Shown: positions 8,319-16,547 of the stretch, piece after piece | How positions within the stretch are numbered: the stretch's first letter is position 1 | Layout of the letters: each line of letters begins with the position of its first letter | Source: an uncultured Pelagibacteraceae bacterium | GTDB lineage: Bacteria > Pseudomonadota > Alphaproteobacteria > Pelagibacterales > Pelagibacteraceae | NCBI GenBank assembly: GCA_902576045.1 | Contig: CACGTU010000011.1 | Coordinates: 1-34,892 of the forward strand | Length of the DNA stretch: 34,892 bases | Direction of reading: 5' to 3' | The notes under the pieces: model-generated | Told to the model about the DNA's origin: nothing | Database searches by the model: none | Seen by the model: only the letters and a program-made list of their open reading frames with translations | Made by a program: the position numbers and the translations under genes

Positions 8319-10010
8319 TTTTTTTTCTAATAGTTCATAAACTTCATTGTTTATAAAATCCCAATTGCAAAATTGTTTTTGATTAAAAAGTTTCAATTTA
8401 TTATAAGGATTAAACTTATTAAACTCACCCCATCTCCAGTCTGGATACAAACATAAAATTCCCCAAGTTTCTATATTTAATGATGATGCCAGATGAAGAA
8501 TGGATGTATCAGAAGAAATAACAAGATCTAACTTTGATATTAGAGAAGAAAGTTCATCTAACTTATAATTACCACAATCAATAAGGTTTGAAGATTTAAA
8601 ATATTCTAAATCTCTGTCCCATACCTCGTTTTGTAAAGCATAAAAATTAGCTTTTAAACTAAGAATTTTTCTAAAACAATATAATGGTATAGATCTATAA
8701 GGCTCATTAGGTCCTAAAAAAGAACCCGACCATACTAAACCAATATTTTTCTTTGAAAAATCAATTTTATTTTCTAGTTCAATTTTCTTTTTATGATTAA
8801 ATTCTATCAGACTTTCCTCAGGGTTAATTATTTCTTTATAAAAGAATTTAATGAGGGAACCCAAAGATATTTTAAAATCAAATGTTTGATTTTTACACTC
8901 GTTGTAGGTTTTAATATTAATATTTTTTAATTCTTTAAATAGATTTTTAATATTTTCTTGAACAACAAAAGTTATCTTATTTGAGACTTTTGATAATGGT
9001 AACAAATATTTTGAAAATTGAATTGAATCCCCCAAACCTTGTTCATTATAAACTACTATTGATTTATCTTTAATATTTGTTCCATCCCATTCACTAATAT
9101 CCTTAAAAAAATTAGATAATTTAGATTTTCTAAACTCATAATATTTCCATCCCTCGTCGAAATTTCCTTCGTATAAATATCTAATACCAAGATAGTTGTA
9201 AAAATCTGAATTATTTTTTAATATTTCCCTTGATTGATTTAATAATTCATTTCCTTTATTGCTTTGACCAGAATTAAAATAAAGTCTTATTAATGTTATT
9301 AAGAATTTTGTGATTCCTTTATTATTTTCTAATATTTTCTCAGCCTCTTGTAATTGATTTTTAAGAATTAAAAATTCTGCTTTGTTATGTAAAAATTCGG
9401 TATAATCACTATCTATAATTTCTGCTCTTTTAAAATATTCTTCAGCTTTATTTTCATCTCTAAGAGATAAATAGCAAAGCAAAATATTATTAATTAAAAT
9501 TTTATTATTACTATCTAGTTCTAATGCTTTAGAAAAATATTTTACTGAAGTTTTCGGTTTACCTTTTCTAAGAAATATATTGCCAATATTATTAAAGCCT
9601 CTTTTTTTATCACTACCGTCTGTATTAATATATTTTTCATAATATTTAATTGCTTCATCATAATTTTTATTTAATTCATTTGCGGATCCAATTTGAAAAA
9701 TATTTAATGGGTTTTTGCTATCTAAATAATATAATTTAGTTGAATAATTTAGTAATTCTTTGAATTTTTTAGTAATAGCATAAATAACACAAAGATTTCT
9801 TATTGAATCTTGAAATTTATCATCGATTGCGATTACCTTTAAAAAAAAATTCTCAGCTTCCGCTAAATTTTTTTTCATAAAATGAATAATACCAATAAAA
9901 TTATAAATTATTGACTTATCATTTGAATTTTCGTTTAATTTACAAAGCTCTAATGCTTTATCTAAATTTTTTTTTTTAATATTATCAGCAATAAGCTCTA
10001 AATCATTCAT
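8310..10010 (-). CDS. TPR-repeat protein with glycosyltransferase family 9-like C-terminal domain
   Basis: A 566-residue protein. Roughly residues 1-290 are tetratricopeptide-like helical repeats (for example AIKYYEKYINTDG and SVKYFSKALELDSNNK). The C-terminal half resembles the GT-B heptosyltransferase-like GT9 fold: VVYNEQGLGDSIQFSKYL starts it, IGLVWSGS follows, and LVISSDTSILHLASSL is the typical donor-site segment. Such TPR-GT9 fusions are common in alphaproteobacteria and are thought to modify surface glycans or proteins; the acceptor is unknown. It is the last gene of the minus-strand glucosylglycerate operon (34 nt after the phosphorylase gene), which may be only positional. It converges with the oxidoreductase gene with a 9-nt tail overlap. 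Confidence 0.83.
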   Translation of the reverse strand: MNDLELIADNIKKKNLDKALELCKLNENSNDKSIIYNFIGIIHFMKKNLAEAENFFLKVIAIDDKFQDSIRNLCVIYAITKKFKELLNYSTKLYYLDSKNPLNIFQIGSANELNKNYDEAIKYYEKYINTDGSDKKRGFNNIGNIFLRKGKPKTSVKYFSKALELDSNNKILINNILLCYLSLRDENKAEEYFKRAEIIDSDYTEFLHNKAEFLILKNQLQEAEKILENNKGITKFLITLIRLYFNSGQSNKGNELLNQSREILKNNSDFYNYLGIRYLYEGNFDEGWKYYEFRKSKLSNFFKDISEWDGTNIKDKSIVVYNEQGLGDSIQFSKYLLPLSKVSNKITFVVQENIKNLFKELKNINIKTYNECKNQTFDFKISLGSLIKFFYKEIINPEESLIEFNHKKKIELENKIDFSKKNIGLVWSGSFLGPNEPYRSIPLYCFRKILSLKANFYALQNEVWDRDLEYFKSSNLIDCGNYKLDELSSLISKLDLVISSDTSILHLASSLNIETWGILCLYPDWRWGEFNKFNPYNKLKLFNQKQFCNWDFINNEVYELLEKKLN

Positions 10011-10044
10011 ATAAATAGGATTTAATATTATTTAATAATAATGT

Positions 10045-11766
10045 TTATTTATTTGAAAGCCAAATTGTTTCAAAGGGTTTTAAATTAATAGAATTTAAAA
10101 TCTTAGGTTTTAAATTTGGATCTATTAAATTTTTAAATTTACTGAATTTTTTGTTTATTTTAGCATTTTGTATTTTTGAAGTTAGATTAGTTATACATAA
10201 AATAGTTTGTTTTTTATCTAAACTAACTCTTTTAATACAAAAAAAATTGTTACCTAGATTAATATTAGCTCTGTAGGCATTAGGGTGAAACGCTTTTTGT
10301 TTTTTTCTTATTTTAAGAAGGTATTTAAAAGTTTCAAATATGTAATACTCTTTTGAAGAATTGTTTTTAATTTTTTTTAAAATATTGAATTCGTTCCATT
10401 TAAATCTATTAACATCTCTATTATTTCCAGTAATTACATATCTAGCTTCATCATTTGATTTACCAAATAATGAATTAAAATATATAGCTGGCACACCCTC
10501 AAACGTAAACATAATTGCGTGTGCTGCTATATACCTTTGAAATTTGTATAAACCCTTTTTATCTTTATCTGAGACTTTTAATGCATCAAAAACTGTAATA
10601 TTTGACTCATAAACTTTCCTTTTATTGTTATTTACTTTTCTATAGGAAAATTTTGATCCATTTTTTTTTAATCTTAATAATAATTTTTTGATTGATCGAT
10701 TATTAATTATACCTTCAAGCGGTCTCATTCCTATGCCATCGTGAGAAGCAATAAAATTTAAATAAGAATTTCCTTTTTTGGTTTGTGGTAATTTTTTACA
10801 CCAAGCATTTAGGTACTTACCATTTTCGAATAATAAAGAATATATTAAGAGAGGTGGCAGAGTAAAATTATAAATCCAATTAGACTCATCATTATTTCCA
10901 AAATAGCTTAAATTTTCTTTTTCAGGTAGGTTTGTTTCAGTAACAATAATAGTTTGAATATTTAAAGAATTAGAGACAATTCTTAGAACTTTTACAATTT
11001 CGTGTGTCTGTTTTAAATTTATACATTTTGTACCACTTTCTTTCCAAAGATATGCAATTGCATCCAACCTGAAAATTGTTACTCCATTATTAATTAAATT
11101 TATCATTATTTTAATAAATCTTAATAAAACCTTTGGATTTTTGAAATTAAGATCTATTTGATCATCACTAAAAGTTCTCCATAGATATTCCTTTTTTTTA
11201 AATATATTGATTTCCTTCAGTAACTTATGATCTCTTGGTCTTACAACTTTTGAAGCATTGAATTTTGAATTAATTAATAAAAAATAATCTTTGCCAGGTT
11301 TTTTTTCTTTTAAAAAATTTTTAAACCATAAACCTCTAGCTGATGCGTGGTTTATAACCATGTCCGCCATAATATGTGCTTTTGAAGAGAAGTTTTTTAC
11401 ATTTAACCAATTACCAAATTTAGCATCTATTTTATAATGATCTTTAACTGCAAAACCACTGTCACTGCTAGATGGATAAAATGGAAGGAAATGTATAGTA
11501 TCAATAAACTTATTTAATTTATTATTATAAAATGCCTGAAACGTATTTAAATGTTTCTTATTTTTTGAATAAATACTATCACCATAACAAATCACCATCG
11601 TTGTTTTTTCTGAGACAAACCAATTTTTCTTTTTATTAATTCTATTATAATGATTGATTACTTGTGAGATTTCCTCCGCAATAAGATCAATCTCATTTTT
11701 GGGTAAAAAATTGTATATTTGATTTAATTTAAAACTAATTTTTCTTTTGTTTATCTGAGATAACAT
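10045..11766 (-). CDS. GH13_18 phosphorylase, probable glucosylglycerate phosphorylase
   Basis: A 573-residue alpha-amylase-superfamily enzyme. The motif IHFLPFYPSSSDSGFAVKDH (91-110) is the subfamily-18 mark shared with sucrose phosphorylase. Catalytic residues are in place: nucleophile Asp235 in FRLDA, acid/base Glu277 in TETN and transition-state Asp343 in SHDG. Subfamily members phosphorolyse sucrose, sucrose 6'-phosphate, glucosylglycerol or glucosylglycerate to glucose 1-phosphate plus acceptor. The adjacent glucosyl-3-phosphoglycerate synthase (1-nt overlap) and phosphatase argue for glucosylglycerate as substrate, letting the cell recover glycerate and glucose 1-phosphate. Sucrose or glucosylglycerol phosphorylase remain alternatives. 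No signal peptide, so cytoplasmic. Confidence 0.82.
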   Translation of the reverse strand: MLSQINKRKISFKLNQIYNFLPKNEIDLIAEEISQVINHYNRINKKKNWFVSEKTTMVICYGDSIYSKNKKHLNTFQAFYNNKLNKFIDTIHFLPFYPSSSDSGFAVKDHYKIDAKFGNWLNVKNFSSKAHIMADMVINHASARGLWFKNFLKEKKPGKDYFLLINSKFNASKVVRPRDHKLLKEINIFKKKEYLWRTFSDDQIDLNFKNPKVLLRFIKIMINLINNGVTIFRLDAIAYLWKESGTKCINLKQTHEIVKVLRIVSNSLNIQTIIVTETNLPEKENLSYFGNNDESNWIYNFTLPPLLIYSLLFENGKYLNAWCKKLPQTKKGNSYLNFIASHDGIGMRPLEGIINNRSIKKLLLRLKKNGSKFSYRKVNNNKRKVYESNITVFDALKVSDKDKKGLYKFQRYIAAHAIMFTFEGVPAIYFNSLFGKSNDEARYVITGNNRDVNRFKWNEFNILKKIKNNSSKEYYIFETFKYLLKIRKKQKAFHPNAYRANINLGNNFFCIKRVSLDKKQTILCITNLTSKIQNAKINKKFSKFKNLIDPNLKPKILNSINLKPFETIWLSNK

Positions 11767-12986
11767 TAACTATATTTTTTATTATCTTCATTTACTACTT
11801 CTTTTAATCTTATTAAAAAATCCGGAATAGCACTTTTAACTCTACTCCATGTTGGTATGAAAGGTGTATCCATAGGATTTAATATAAAAGCTTCACCTGC
11901 TTTCATAATATTTCTTGCAAATAACTCTACTGTCTTTTCCTCGGTATGTGTATCTAATTTTAAACCATTCATTTCAGCATCACTCCTGTATATATCAATC
12001 AAATCTAAGGCAGATCTGTAATATGTTGCCTTTAATGATCTAAATTTTTCTCTACTAAAGATATTTCCTTGTGTTGCTAATTTTTTAATAAAGGTCTTTA
12101 TTATATCAATAGACATTCTGGATAAACCTTTTGTTTCATCATCAATTGATAATATTTGATGTTTATGATCATATTTATCTGCAAGATCAACCTGACAAAT
12201 ATTTTGTGGAGAAAAACTTCTTTGCATCTCAGATAATATCCCTACCTCAATACCCCAATCAGATGATATTCTTAGTTCAGGTAAAACATTTCTTCTAAAT
12301 GAAAATTCTCCTGCTAGAGGGTATTTAAATGATTTCATAAATTCTAAATAATCACTTTTACCAATGGTTTTTTCTAAAGCTGTTAAAAGTGGAAAAACTA
12401 ATAATCTTGCAACACGTCCATTCATCTTATTTTCAGCAATTCTTGGATAATATCCTTTGCAAAATTCAAAATTAAAAGTTGGATTTACTACCGGATAAAA
12501 AAGTTTTGCAAGCATTCTTCTATCGTATGTCTTGATATCGCAATCATGTAATGCAACAGAACGTGCACTATCTCTTGCTATACACATTCCAAGACAGTAC
12601 CAAACATTTCTACCTTTACCGAGTTCATTTGGAGCTAAATCTTTTTTCTTTAATTCTTGATCTAGCTTTTTTAAATTTGGACCATCATTCCAAAGAATAG
12701 AGAAGGGCATATTTAATTTTTTAAAAAACTTCCATGCCTTCTTAGCTTGTTTTGAATTTGCTTTATCTAAACCAACAATTATATGATCTAAATATTCAGT
12801 TTTACTAATTTCTTTAACGATTTTTGGTAATGCAGTCCCTTCCAATTCAGAATATAGACATGGAAGAATTAATTCCATTTTTCTTAACTTTGAAAATGAA
12901 AGTAACTCTTTTTCAATTTCTGATGTGGTTTTAGTACCAAAATCATGCAGTGTTGAAATTATTCCATTTTGAGAAAAATCGCTCAT
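11766..12986 (-). CDS. gpgS: Glucosyl-3-phosphoglycerate synthase (GT81)
   Basis: A 406-residue GT-A glycosyltransferase that should transfer glucose from an NDP-glucose to 3-phosphoglycerate, giving glucosyl-3-phosphoglycerate. The start QNGIISTLHDFG is characteristic of bacterial GpgS. LPCLYSELEG (41-50) precedes the first Rossmann strand, and HDCDI (147-151) is the DxD-like metal/nucleotide motif. EFSFRRNVLP and SDWGIEVGILSEM match the acceptor-side region of the family. Its stop overlaps the phosphorylase start by one base, and the phosphatase gene ends 8 nt upstream, matching the two-step GpgS/GpgP pathway. A mannosyl-3-phosphoglycerate synthase is less likely because of the STLHDFG start and the GDP-mannose enzyme's different motifs (from memory). 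Confidence 0.88.
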   Translation of the reverse strand: MSDFSQNGIISTLHDFGTKTTSEIEKELLSFSKLRKMELILPCLYSELEGTALPKIVKEISKTEYLDHIIVGLDKANSKQAKKAWKFFKKLNMPFSILWNDGPNLKKLDQELKKKDLAPNELGKGRNVWYCLGMCIARDSARSVALHDCDIKTYDRRMLAKLFYPVVNPTFNFEFCKGYYPRIAENKMNGRVARLLVFPLLTALEKTIGKSDYLEFMKSFKYPLAGEFSFRRNVLPELRISSDWGIEVGILSEMQRSFSPQNICQVDLADKYDHKHQILSIDDETKGLSRMSIDIIKTFIKKLATQGNIFSREKFRSLKATYYRSALDLIDIYRSDAEMNGLKLDTHTEEKTVELFARNIMKAGEAFILNPMDTPFIPTWSRVKSAIPDFLIRLKEVVNEDNKKYS

Positions 12987-12994
12987 ACAAAATA

Positions 12995-13804
12995 CTAGAC
13001 ATTATAATCCAATTTAGCCAGCGCCATTTTAATCACATCAGCCCAGCCCTCAGGAGATGGATTGTTAGAAATTATTAAATTATCTATATCTATTTGATCC
13101 TCTTTAAATTGATCGTTAAATACAAGGCATGGAATATCACTATTTTTTAGCATATCTAAATCATTATAATTATCTCCAACAGCTATTACTTTAATACCAC
13201 TCTCTATTTTTCTGTAAATTTTCAAAACTCTGTTCATTGAGTTGACTTTATTTACATTATCACAAAGGTTTATCACACGACCTCCTTCCTGAATGGTTAA
13301 AGAGTTTTTTTTTAGTATTTTTGTTAAATCTTTTTTTTCATTTTTACTGCCCCCAAACAAAAAAGGTTCAGTGTATTTACGATTTAAAGCATTTTTTAGT
13401 TTTGTTTCACTTAAACCAAAAATATTAATTTGATCTTTTTTATTTAGATTTGTAATAAATTTGCATTTACTCTGTAAATTTTCTGATACATTATTTTTAA
13501 AAATTTCTACAAGCTCTTCTTTTTCTCTACTTAGAATTATCTTATTTGGAAAATTCGAATTTAATAAATTGAGATTATTTATAACCGAACCATTTTCTGA
13601 AATATAAGCTAAATTTTCACCTAGATCTTGGTTAAATTCAATTATCTCACTTTCTGTTTTGCTGGAATTTGGAATTATATGGACTCCTGAATTTATTAGT
13701 TTTTTTATGTAATCTTTAATTTGGTCAAATTTAAATGTATCTCTATGAAGGATTGATCCATCAAGATCAGTAAATATAACTATTTTATTTTTTTTTAATG
13801 TCAT
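12995..13804 (-). CDS. HAD-IIB phosphatase, probable glucosyl-3-phosphoglycerate phosphatase (MPGP-like)
   Basis: A 269-residue HAD hydrolase. Motif I is FTDLDGSIL (11-19) with nucleophile Asp13 and Asp15, a serine/threonine motif II lies near PNSSKTESE (45-53), and motif IV GDNYNDLDML is at 210-219. EPFLFGG (146-152) and GGRVINLC (174-181) resemble the cap region of mannosyl-3-phosphoglycerate phosphatases. It should remove phosphate from glucosyl-3-phosphoglycerate to give glucosylglycerate. It is the first gene of the operon; gpgS follows 8 nt later. Its start lies 87 bp from the divergent tRNA-Leu, and this gap must hold both promoters. Confidence 0.85.
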   Translation of the reverse strand: MTLKKNKIVIFTDLDGSILHRDTFKFDQIKDYIKKLINSGVHIIPNSSKTESEIIEFNQDLGENLAYISENGSVINNLNLLNSNFPNKIILSREKEELVEIFKNNVSENLQSKCKFITNLNKKDQINIFGLSETKLKNALNRKYTEPFLFGGSKNEKKDLTKILKKNSLTIQEGGRVINLCDNVNKVNSMNRVLKIYRKIESGIKVIAVGDNYNDLDMLKNSDIPCLVFNDQFKEDQIDIDNLIISNNPSPEGWADVIKMALAKLDYNV

Positions 13805-13844
13805 AAATTCATTTTATAAATACAAAAAAATTTACTTATTTATC

Positions 13845-13873
13845 TTGTTCAATTATATATATTATCATAAATA
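13845..13873 (+). promoter_or_regulatory. Putative sigma70-type promoter of tRNA-Leu
   Basis: TTGTTC at 13845-13850 and TAAATA at 13868-13873 are separated by 17 bp and lie 18 bp before the tRNA-Leu 5' end. The region is extremely AT-rich, so chance matches are likely. Position relative to the tRNA is the main support. Confidence 0.4.
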
Positions 13874-13891
13874 ATCATGAAAATTACAGAT

Positions 13892-13977
13892 GCCCTCGTG
13901 GTGAAATTGGTAGACACAAAGGACTTAAAATCCTTGCCCTTTTGGGAGTGCCAGTTCGAGTCTGGCCGAGGGCACCA
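13892..13977 (+). tRNA. tRNA-Leu (anticodon UAA)
   Basis: Acceptor GCCCTCG pairs with CGAGGGC, the D-arm has TGGTGAAATTGGTAGACA, the anticodon loop is CTTAAAA with anticodon TAA, a long variable arm follows as in class II tRNAs, and the T-loop is GTTCGAGTC. The CCA end is encoded at 13975-13977. Only 4 nt separate CCA from the GTG start of the NAD kinase gene. Confidence 0.97.
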
Positions 13978-13981
13978 CTAA

Positions 13982-14755
13982 GTGATTAAACCCCACATTC
14001 TTTTTGATAACAACAACCTCTCAATTAAGATTAAAAATTTTATTAAAAAAAAATTAGGTCATTACGCAATTGCAAAATCAGATTTGATAGTAGTCATTGG
14101 TGGTGACGGTTTTATGTTGGGATCACTTAAAAAATATTACAAATACAATAAAAAGTTTTATGGAATTAATTCTGGAAATTACGGTTTCCTAATGAATAAA
14201 TTTTCAACCAAACAGACTTTAAATAATCTATCTAAATCACTTAGAGTTGTAACAATTTCTCCATTGGAAATGATTGTAAGAACTAAATCAAATATAACTA
14301 AGAGATCTATTGCAATTAATGAGGTTTCAATTTTAAGACAAAGCAAACAAGCTGCATCATTATCAATTTCCAGTAATTCGAAAACTATTATTAAAAACTT
14401 AGTCTCGGATGGAGTTTTGGTATCTACTCCAGCAGGTAGCACAGCTTATAATTTGTCCGTTCATGGTCCGATATTAGATATCGACTCAAAAAAACTGGCT
14501 ATAAGTCCTATTAGTCCGTTTAGACCAAGAAGATGGAGGGGAAAGATAGTTGGAGATAAATCAAAAATAATTATTAAAAATATTAATCCCCTAAAAAGAC
14601 CAGTGAGCGCAGTTGCTGATAATGTTGAAGTAAGAAACGCAACTAATATTTCAATAAAAATAAATAAAAAAATAAAATTTAGCTTATTATATGACTCGAA
14701 TAGAAGTCTTCAAAAGAAAATTAAAATTGAACAAATTAGAAATGAAACAAATTAA
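13982..14755 (+). CDS. nadK: NAD kinase
   Basis: A 257-residue ATP-NAD kinase making NADP. IGGDGFML (39-46) holds the conserved GGDG with Asp42, AINEVSIL is the NE/D motif of the NAD site, and STPAGSTAYNLSVHGP is the substrate-binding signature. The start used is GTG at 13982, which places the GGDG motif near residue 40 as in short alphaproteobacterial NadKs. It leaves just 4 nt after the tRNA-Leu CCA, so no free ribosome-binding site exists outside the tRNA. Either the mRNA is translated leaderless after tRNA processing or the true start is a later codon. The next gene begins directly after the stop. Confidence 0.93.
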   Translation: MIKPHILFDNNNLSIKIKNFIKKKLGHYAIAKSDLIVVIGGDGFMLGSLKKYYKYNKKFYGINSGNYGFLMNKFSTKQTLNNLSKSLRVVTISPLEMIVRTKSNITKRSIAINEVSILRQSKQAASLSISSNSKTIIKNLVSDGVLVSTPAGSTAYNLSVHGPILDIDSKKLAISPISPFRPRRWRGKIVGDKSKIIIKNINPLKRPVSAVADNVEVRNATNISIKINKKIKFSLLYDSNRSLQKKIKIEQIRNETN

Positions 14756-15217
14756 ATGAGAAAATTTCTTTTATATATAATAATTAGTAATTTCATTTCG
14801 ATAAATGCAATTGCTACAAATATAAAAATTGATCATGAAATAAATACTTCTTTTAAGTGTAAATTTGATAAAATTATAATTAAAAATGCTGAATACAATT
14901 ACAAGGTTTTTACTTCAGACGAAATTGATAATGAGAATTTAGATAACTTTAAAATTGTCTCTAAAATACCAAAAGATTTAGCTATTAATGGGCTATCATC
15001 TTTCTTAAGTAATTCTGAAAATTTAGAAGTTAAAATTGTAAATACTGAAGTCGTTTTATTCAAAGGTTTTGATAAAACTAAAAATTATTCAGAGTCTGGA
15101 ATAATAAATAGAAAATCAGGAGAGCTAGTACACGAAATTACAAGAGATATAAATAGCGAAACATCGGAAAAAGATATTACTTTTTATAATTGTAAAGAAA
15201 CTAATAAAAACGTTTGA
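14756..15217 (+). CDS. Exported protein of unknown function
   Basis: A 153-residue protein I do not recognise. Residues 1-22 form a signal peptide (basic MRK, then a hydrophobic stretch, possible cleavage after AIA near residue 20). The mature part is hydrophilic and Lys/Asn/Glu-rich, with two cysteines, one near the start (FKCKF) and one near the end (FYNCKE), which could form a disulfide in the periplasm. The ATG directly follows the nadK stop codon, so the two are probably co-transcribed. The stop at 15215-15217 lies immediately before the island's left direct repeat, so the insertion has not damaged it. Confidence 0.75.
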   Translation: MRKFLLYIIISNFISINAIATNIKIDHEINTSFKCKFDKIIIKNAEYNYKVFTSDEIDNENLDNFKIVSKIPKDLAINGLSSFLSNSENLEVKIVNTEVVLFKGFDKTKNYSESGIINRKSGELVHEITRDINSETSEKDITFYNCKETNKNV

Positions 15218-15275
15218 AGATTTTAGTGGTGCCCCCGCACGGATTCGAACCGCGGACCTATTGATTACAAATCAA
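15218..15275. repeat. Left 58-bp direct repeat (att site) of genomic island
   Basis: A 58-bp segment identical to 21062-21119. It covers the 3' part of tRNA-Thr(UGU) on the minus strand (15227-15275: CCA end, acceptor 3' strand, T-arm, variable loop and anticodon arm down to the stem) plus 9 bp of downstream flank. The identity ends in the anticodon stem. It is the chromosomal half left behind, or duplicated, by site-specific integration. Confidence 0.9.
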
Positions 15276-15350
15276 AATAGTAATTAAAATATCCTTTCAT
15301 TAACGTTGATACTACTTACTTCTAGAGTCCCGTCAAGTTGGACCTTTAAA

Positions 15351-15371
15351 ATTCACCTTGTATTCACCTTG
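15351..15371. repeat. Paired ATTCACCTTG boxes, left arm
   Basis: Two copies of ATTCACCTTG at 15351-15360 and 15362-15371, 11-bp period (one helical turn), 75 bp inside the left att repeat. The same pair in the same orientation occurs near the right end. Candidate arm-type binding sites for a tyrosine integrase or its accessory factor. Confidence 0.6.
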
Positions 15372-15417
15372 CTTGGATATGTAGATTGAGTCATGCTTCC
15401 GAATTTGATATAAATTA

Positions 15418-15460
15418 TTTGTCCGTGATTTAGAAATAACTCTACTTGCTTCGGACATAA
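15418..15460. promoter_or_regulatory. Interrupted inverted repeat upstream of the 55-aa gene
   Basis: TGTCCG at 15420-15425 is mirrored by CGGACA at 15452-15457, and the flanks extend the symmetry imperfectly (TTAT / ATAA). The 26-bp spacer lies in the leader of the first island gene, where an operator or mRNA hairpin would be expected. Weak evidence. Confidence 0.3.
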
Positions 15461-15483
15461 AACAATAACGCTAAAGGAGAAAT

Positions 15484-15651
15484 ATGGCTACAATCTTAGA
15501 AGTCTATAAATTACTTAAACTTAAAAAAGAAAATGGTGAAGACATTGGGATGTTTGGAGAAAGCTTCATTGAAATGTGTGAAAAAGATGAAGAACCATCA
15601 ACAACAAGGGAAATTTCTTTAAGCTTTATTAAAAAAAATGATGGAGAATAA
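15484..15651 (+). CDS. Small hypothetical protein, 55 aa
   Basis: An open frame of 55 codons with a good ribosome-binding site, AGGAG at 15475-15479, four bases before ATG 15484. Such a clear site is unusual in this window and supports real translation. The product is acidic in its C-terminal half and Lys-rich near the N-terminus, with no cysteine cluster, membrane segment or signal peptide; predicted helix at residues 4-16. I do not recognise a family. As first gene of the island it could be a regulator or excisionase-sized accessory protein, but no DNA-binding motif is obvious. Confidence 0.55.
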   Translation: MATILEVYKLLKLKKENGEDIGMFGESFIEMCEKDEEPSTTREISLSFIKKNDGE

Positions 15652-15745
15652 CCTCGTTAAATCAAACTTTGAGGTAATTATAAAATACTTTTTTATGCTA
15701 TATTAGCTTTAATAATTTATATGATCGCTGTGAAAAAACAAATTT

Positions 15746-16498
15746 ATGTTTAGTAAAATCAAAAAATATTTCTCAGATAAAAAAGATGAAAAAGCTATTC
15801 TAAAAAGTCCTTTACACTTAAAAGCAATGAAAGCTGGACTCGCAGCAAATAAAGAATTGGGTTTAGATAAAATGGCAGAAAAATTTAGAACAATGCAGGG
15901 TGAGTATATTGGTGAGAGAGTAAACGAACTATTACTTGCACCAGACCAATTTAAATTGTTAAGAGAAATGATTACCAATGCTGTGTTAGAATTGAGTTCG
16001 TACGAAGTTTTAATTATTCAAAAAGACAAGAATGGATCACAAGGGCTATTAAAACATAAAGGAATAAGTGGAAAACTACATCAAGATTTGGACAAACTTT
16101 ATAAAAATGACAAAAAACTCAGAGAAAATCTTCATGGAACAAAAAATCCTGAAAAAATTACTACTAAATATTTATATACACTTACTAATGGTTTTTATAT
16201 CCATGCTGCATGGAAATTTACAGTCATTAACGCAATAAGAATTCATTTTAAAGACTACAATTCTAATATTGATAAAGACTGGATTACTCCATTTAGATAT
16301 TGCTCTTGTGTTTGGCACGAAGGTCAATATCGAAAGACTCTTAAATTAAAGCAGATAGTTAGCGATATAAATCGAATTCAGTATTCAACTTTTACAAATC
16401 TTGTATTAAATGGTGAAAAATATCCTGATTTAGAATTTTTAGAGGCTAATAAAGAAACTATAAAAGATAAGTCTTTATATTTTCCAAAAAAATGGTGA
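15746..16498 (+). CDS. Hypothetical protein, 250 aa, island cargo
   Basis: I do not recognise this protein. It is soluble, Lys-rich, without signal peptide or membrane segments. An N-terminal helical region (about 1-60) precedes a central region including FKLLREMITNAVLELSSYEV, then a tryptophan/histidine-bearing C-terminal part with FRYCSCVWHEGQYRKT near residues 193-208, where two cysteines and a histidine could matter. ATG 15746 has no strong ribosome-binding site. It sits 94 bp after the 55-aa gene and 49 bp before the nuclease-helicase gene in the same direction, so a functional link to that protein is plausible but unproven. Confidence 0.75.
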   Translation: MFSKIKKYFSDKKDEKAILKSPLHLKAMKAGLAANKELGLDKMAEKFRTMQGEYIGERVNELLLAPDQFKLLREMITNAVLELSSYEVLIIQKDKNGSQGLLKHKGISGKLHQDLDKLYKNDKKLRENLHGTKNPEKITTKYLYTLTNGFYIHAAWKFTVINAIRIHFKDYNSNIDKDWITPFRYCSCVWHEGQYRKTLKLKQIVSDINRIQYSTFTNLVLNGEKYPDLEFLEANKETIKDKSLYFPKKW

Positions 16499-16547
16499 TT
16501 AAAATAATATTACAAGATGATGAACTAAACAACTGAATCATTTTATA

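Noticed and set aside
14179-14442. Minus-strand frame inside nadK, and similar antisense frames in pur, rpoB and rpoC
   Set aside because: All lie opposite confidently identified genes and show no recognisable domains or start signals.
15227-15275. Second tRNA-Thr gene
   Set aside because: Only the 3' part (anticodon arm to CCA) is present; D-arm and 5' acceptor strand are missing, so it is an att remnant and not a functional tRNA.
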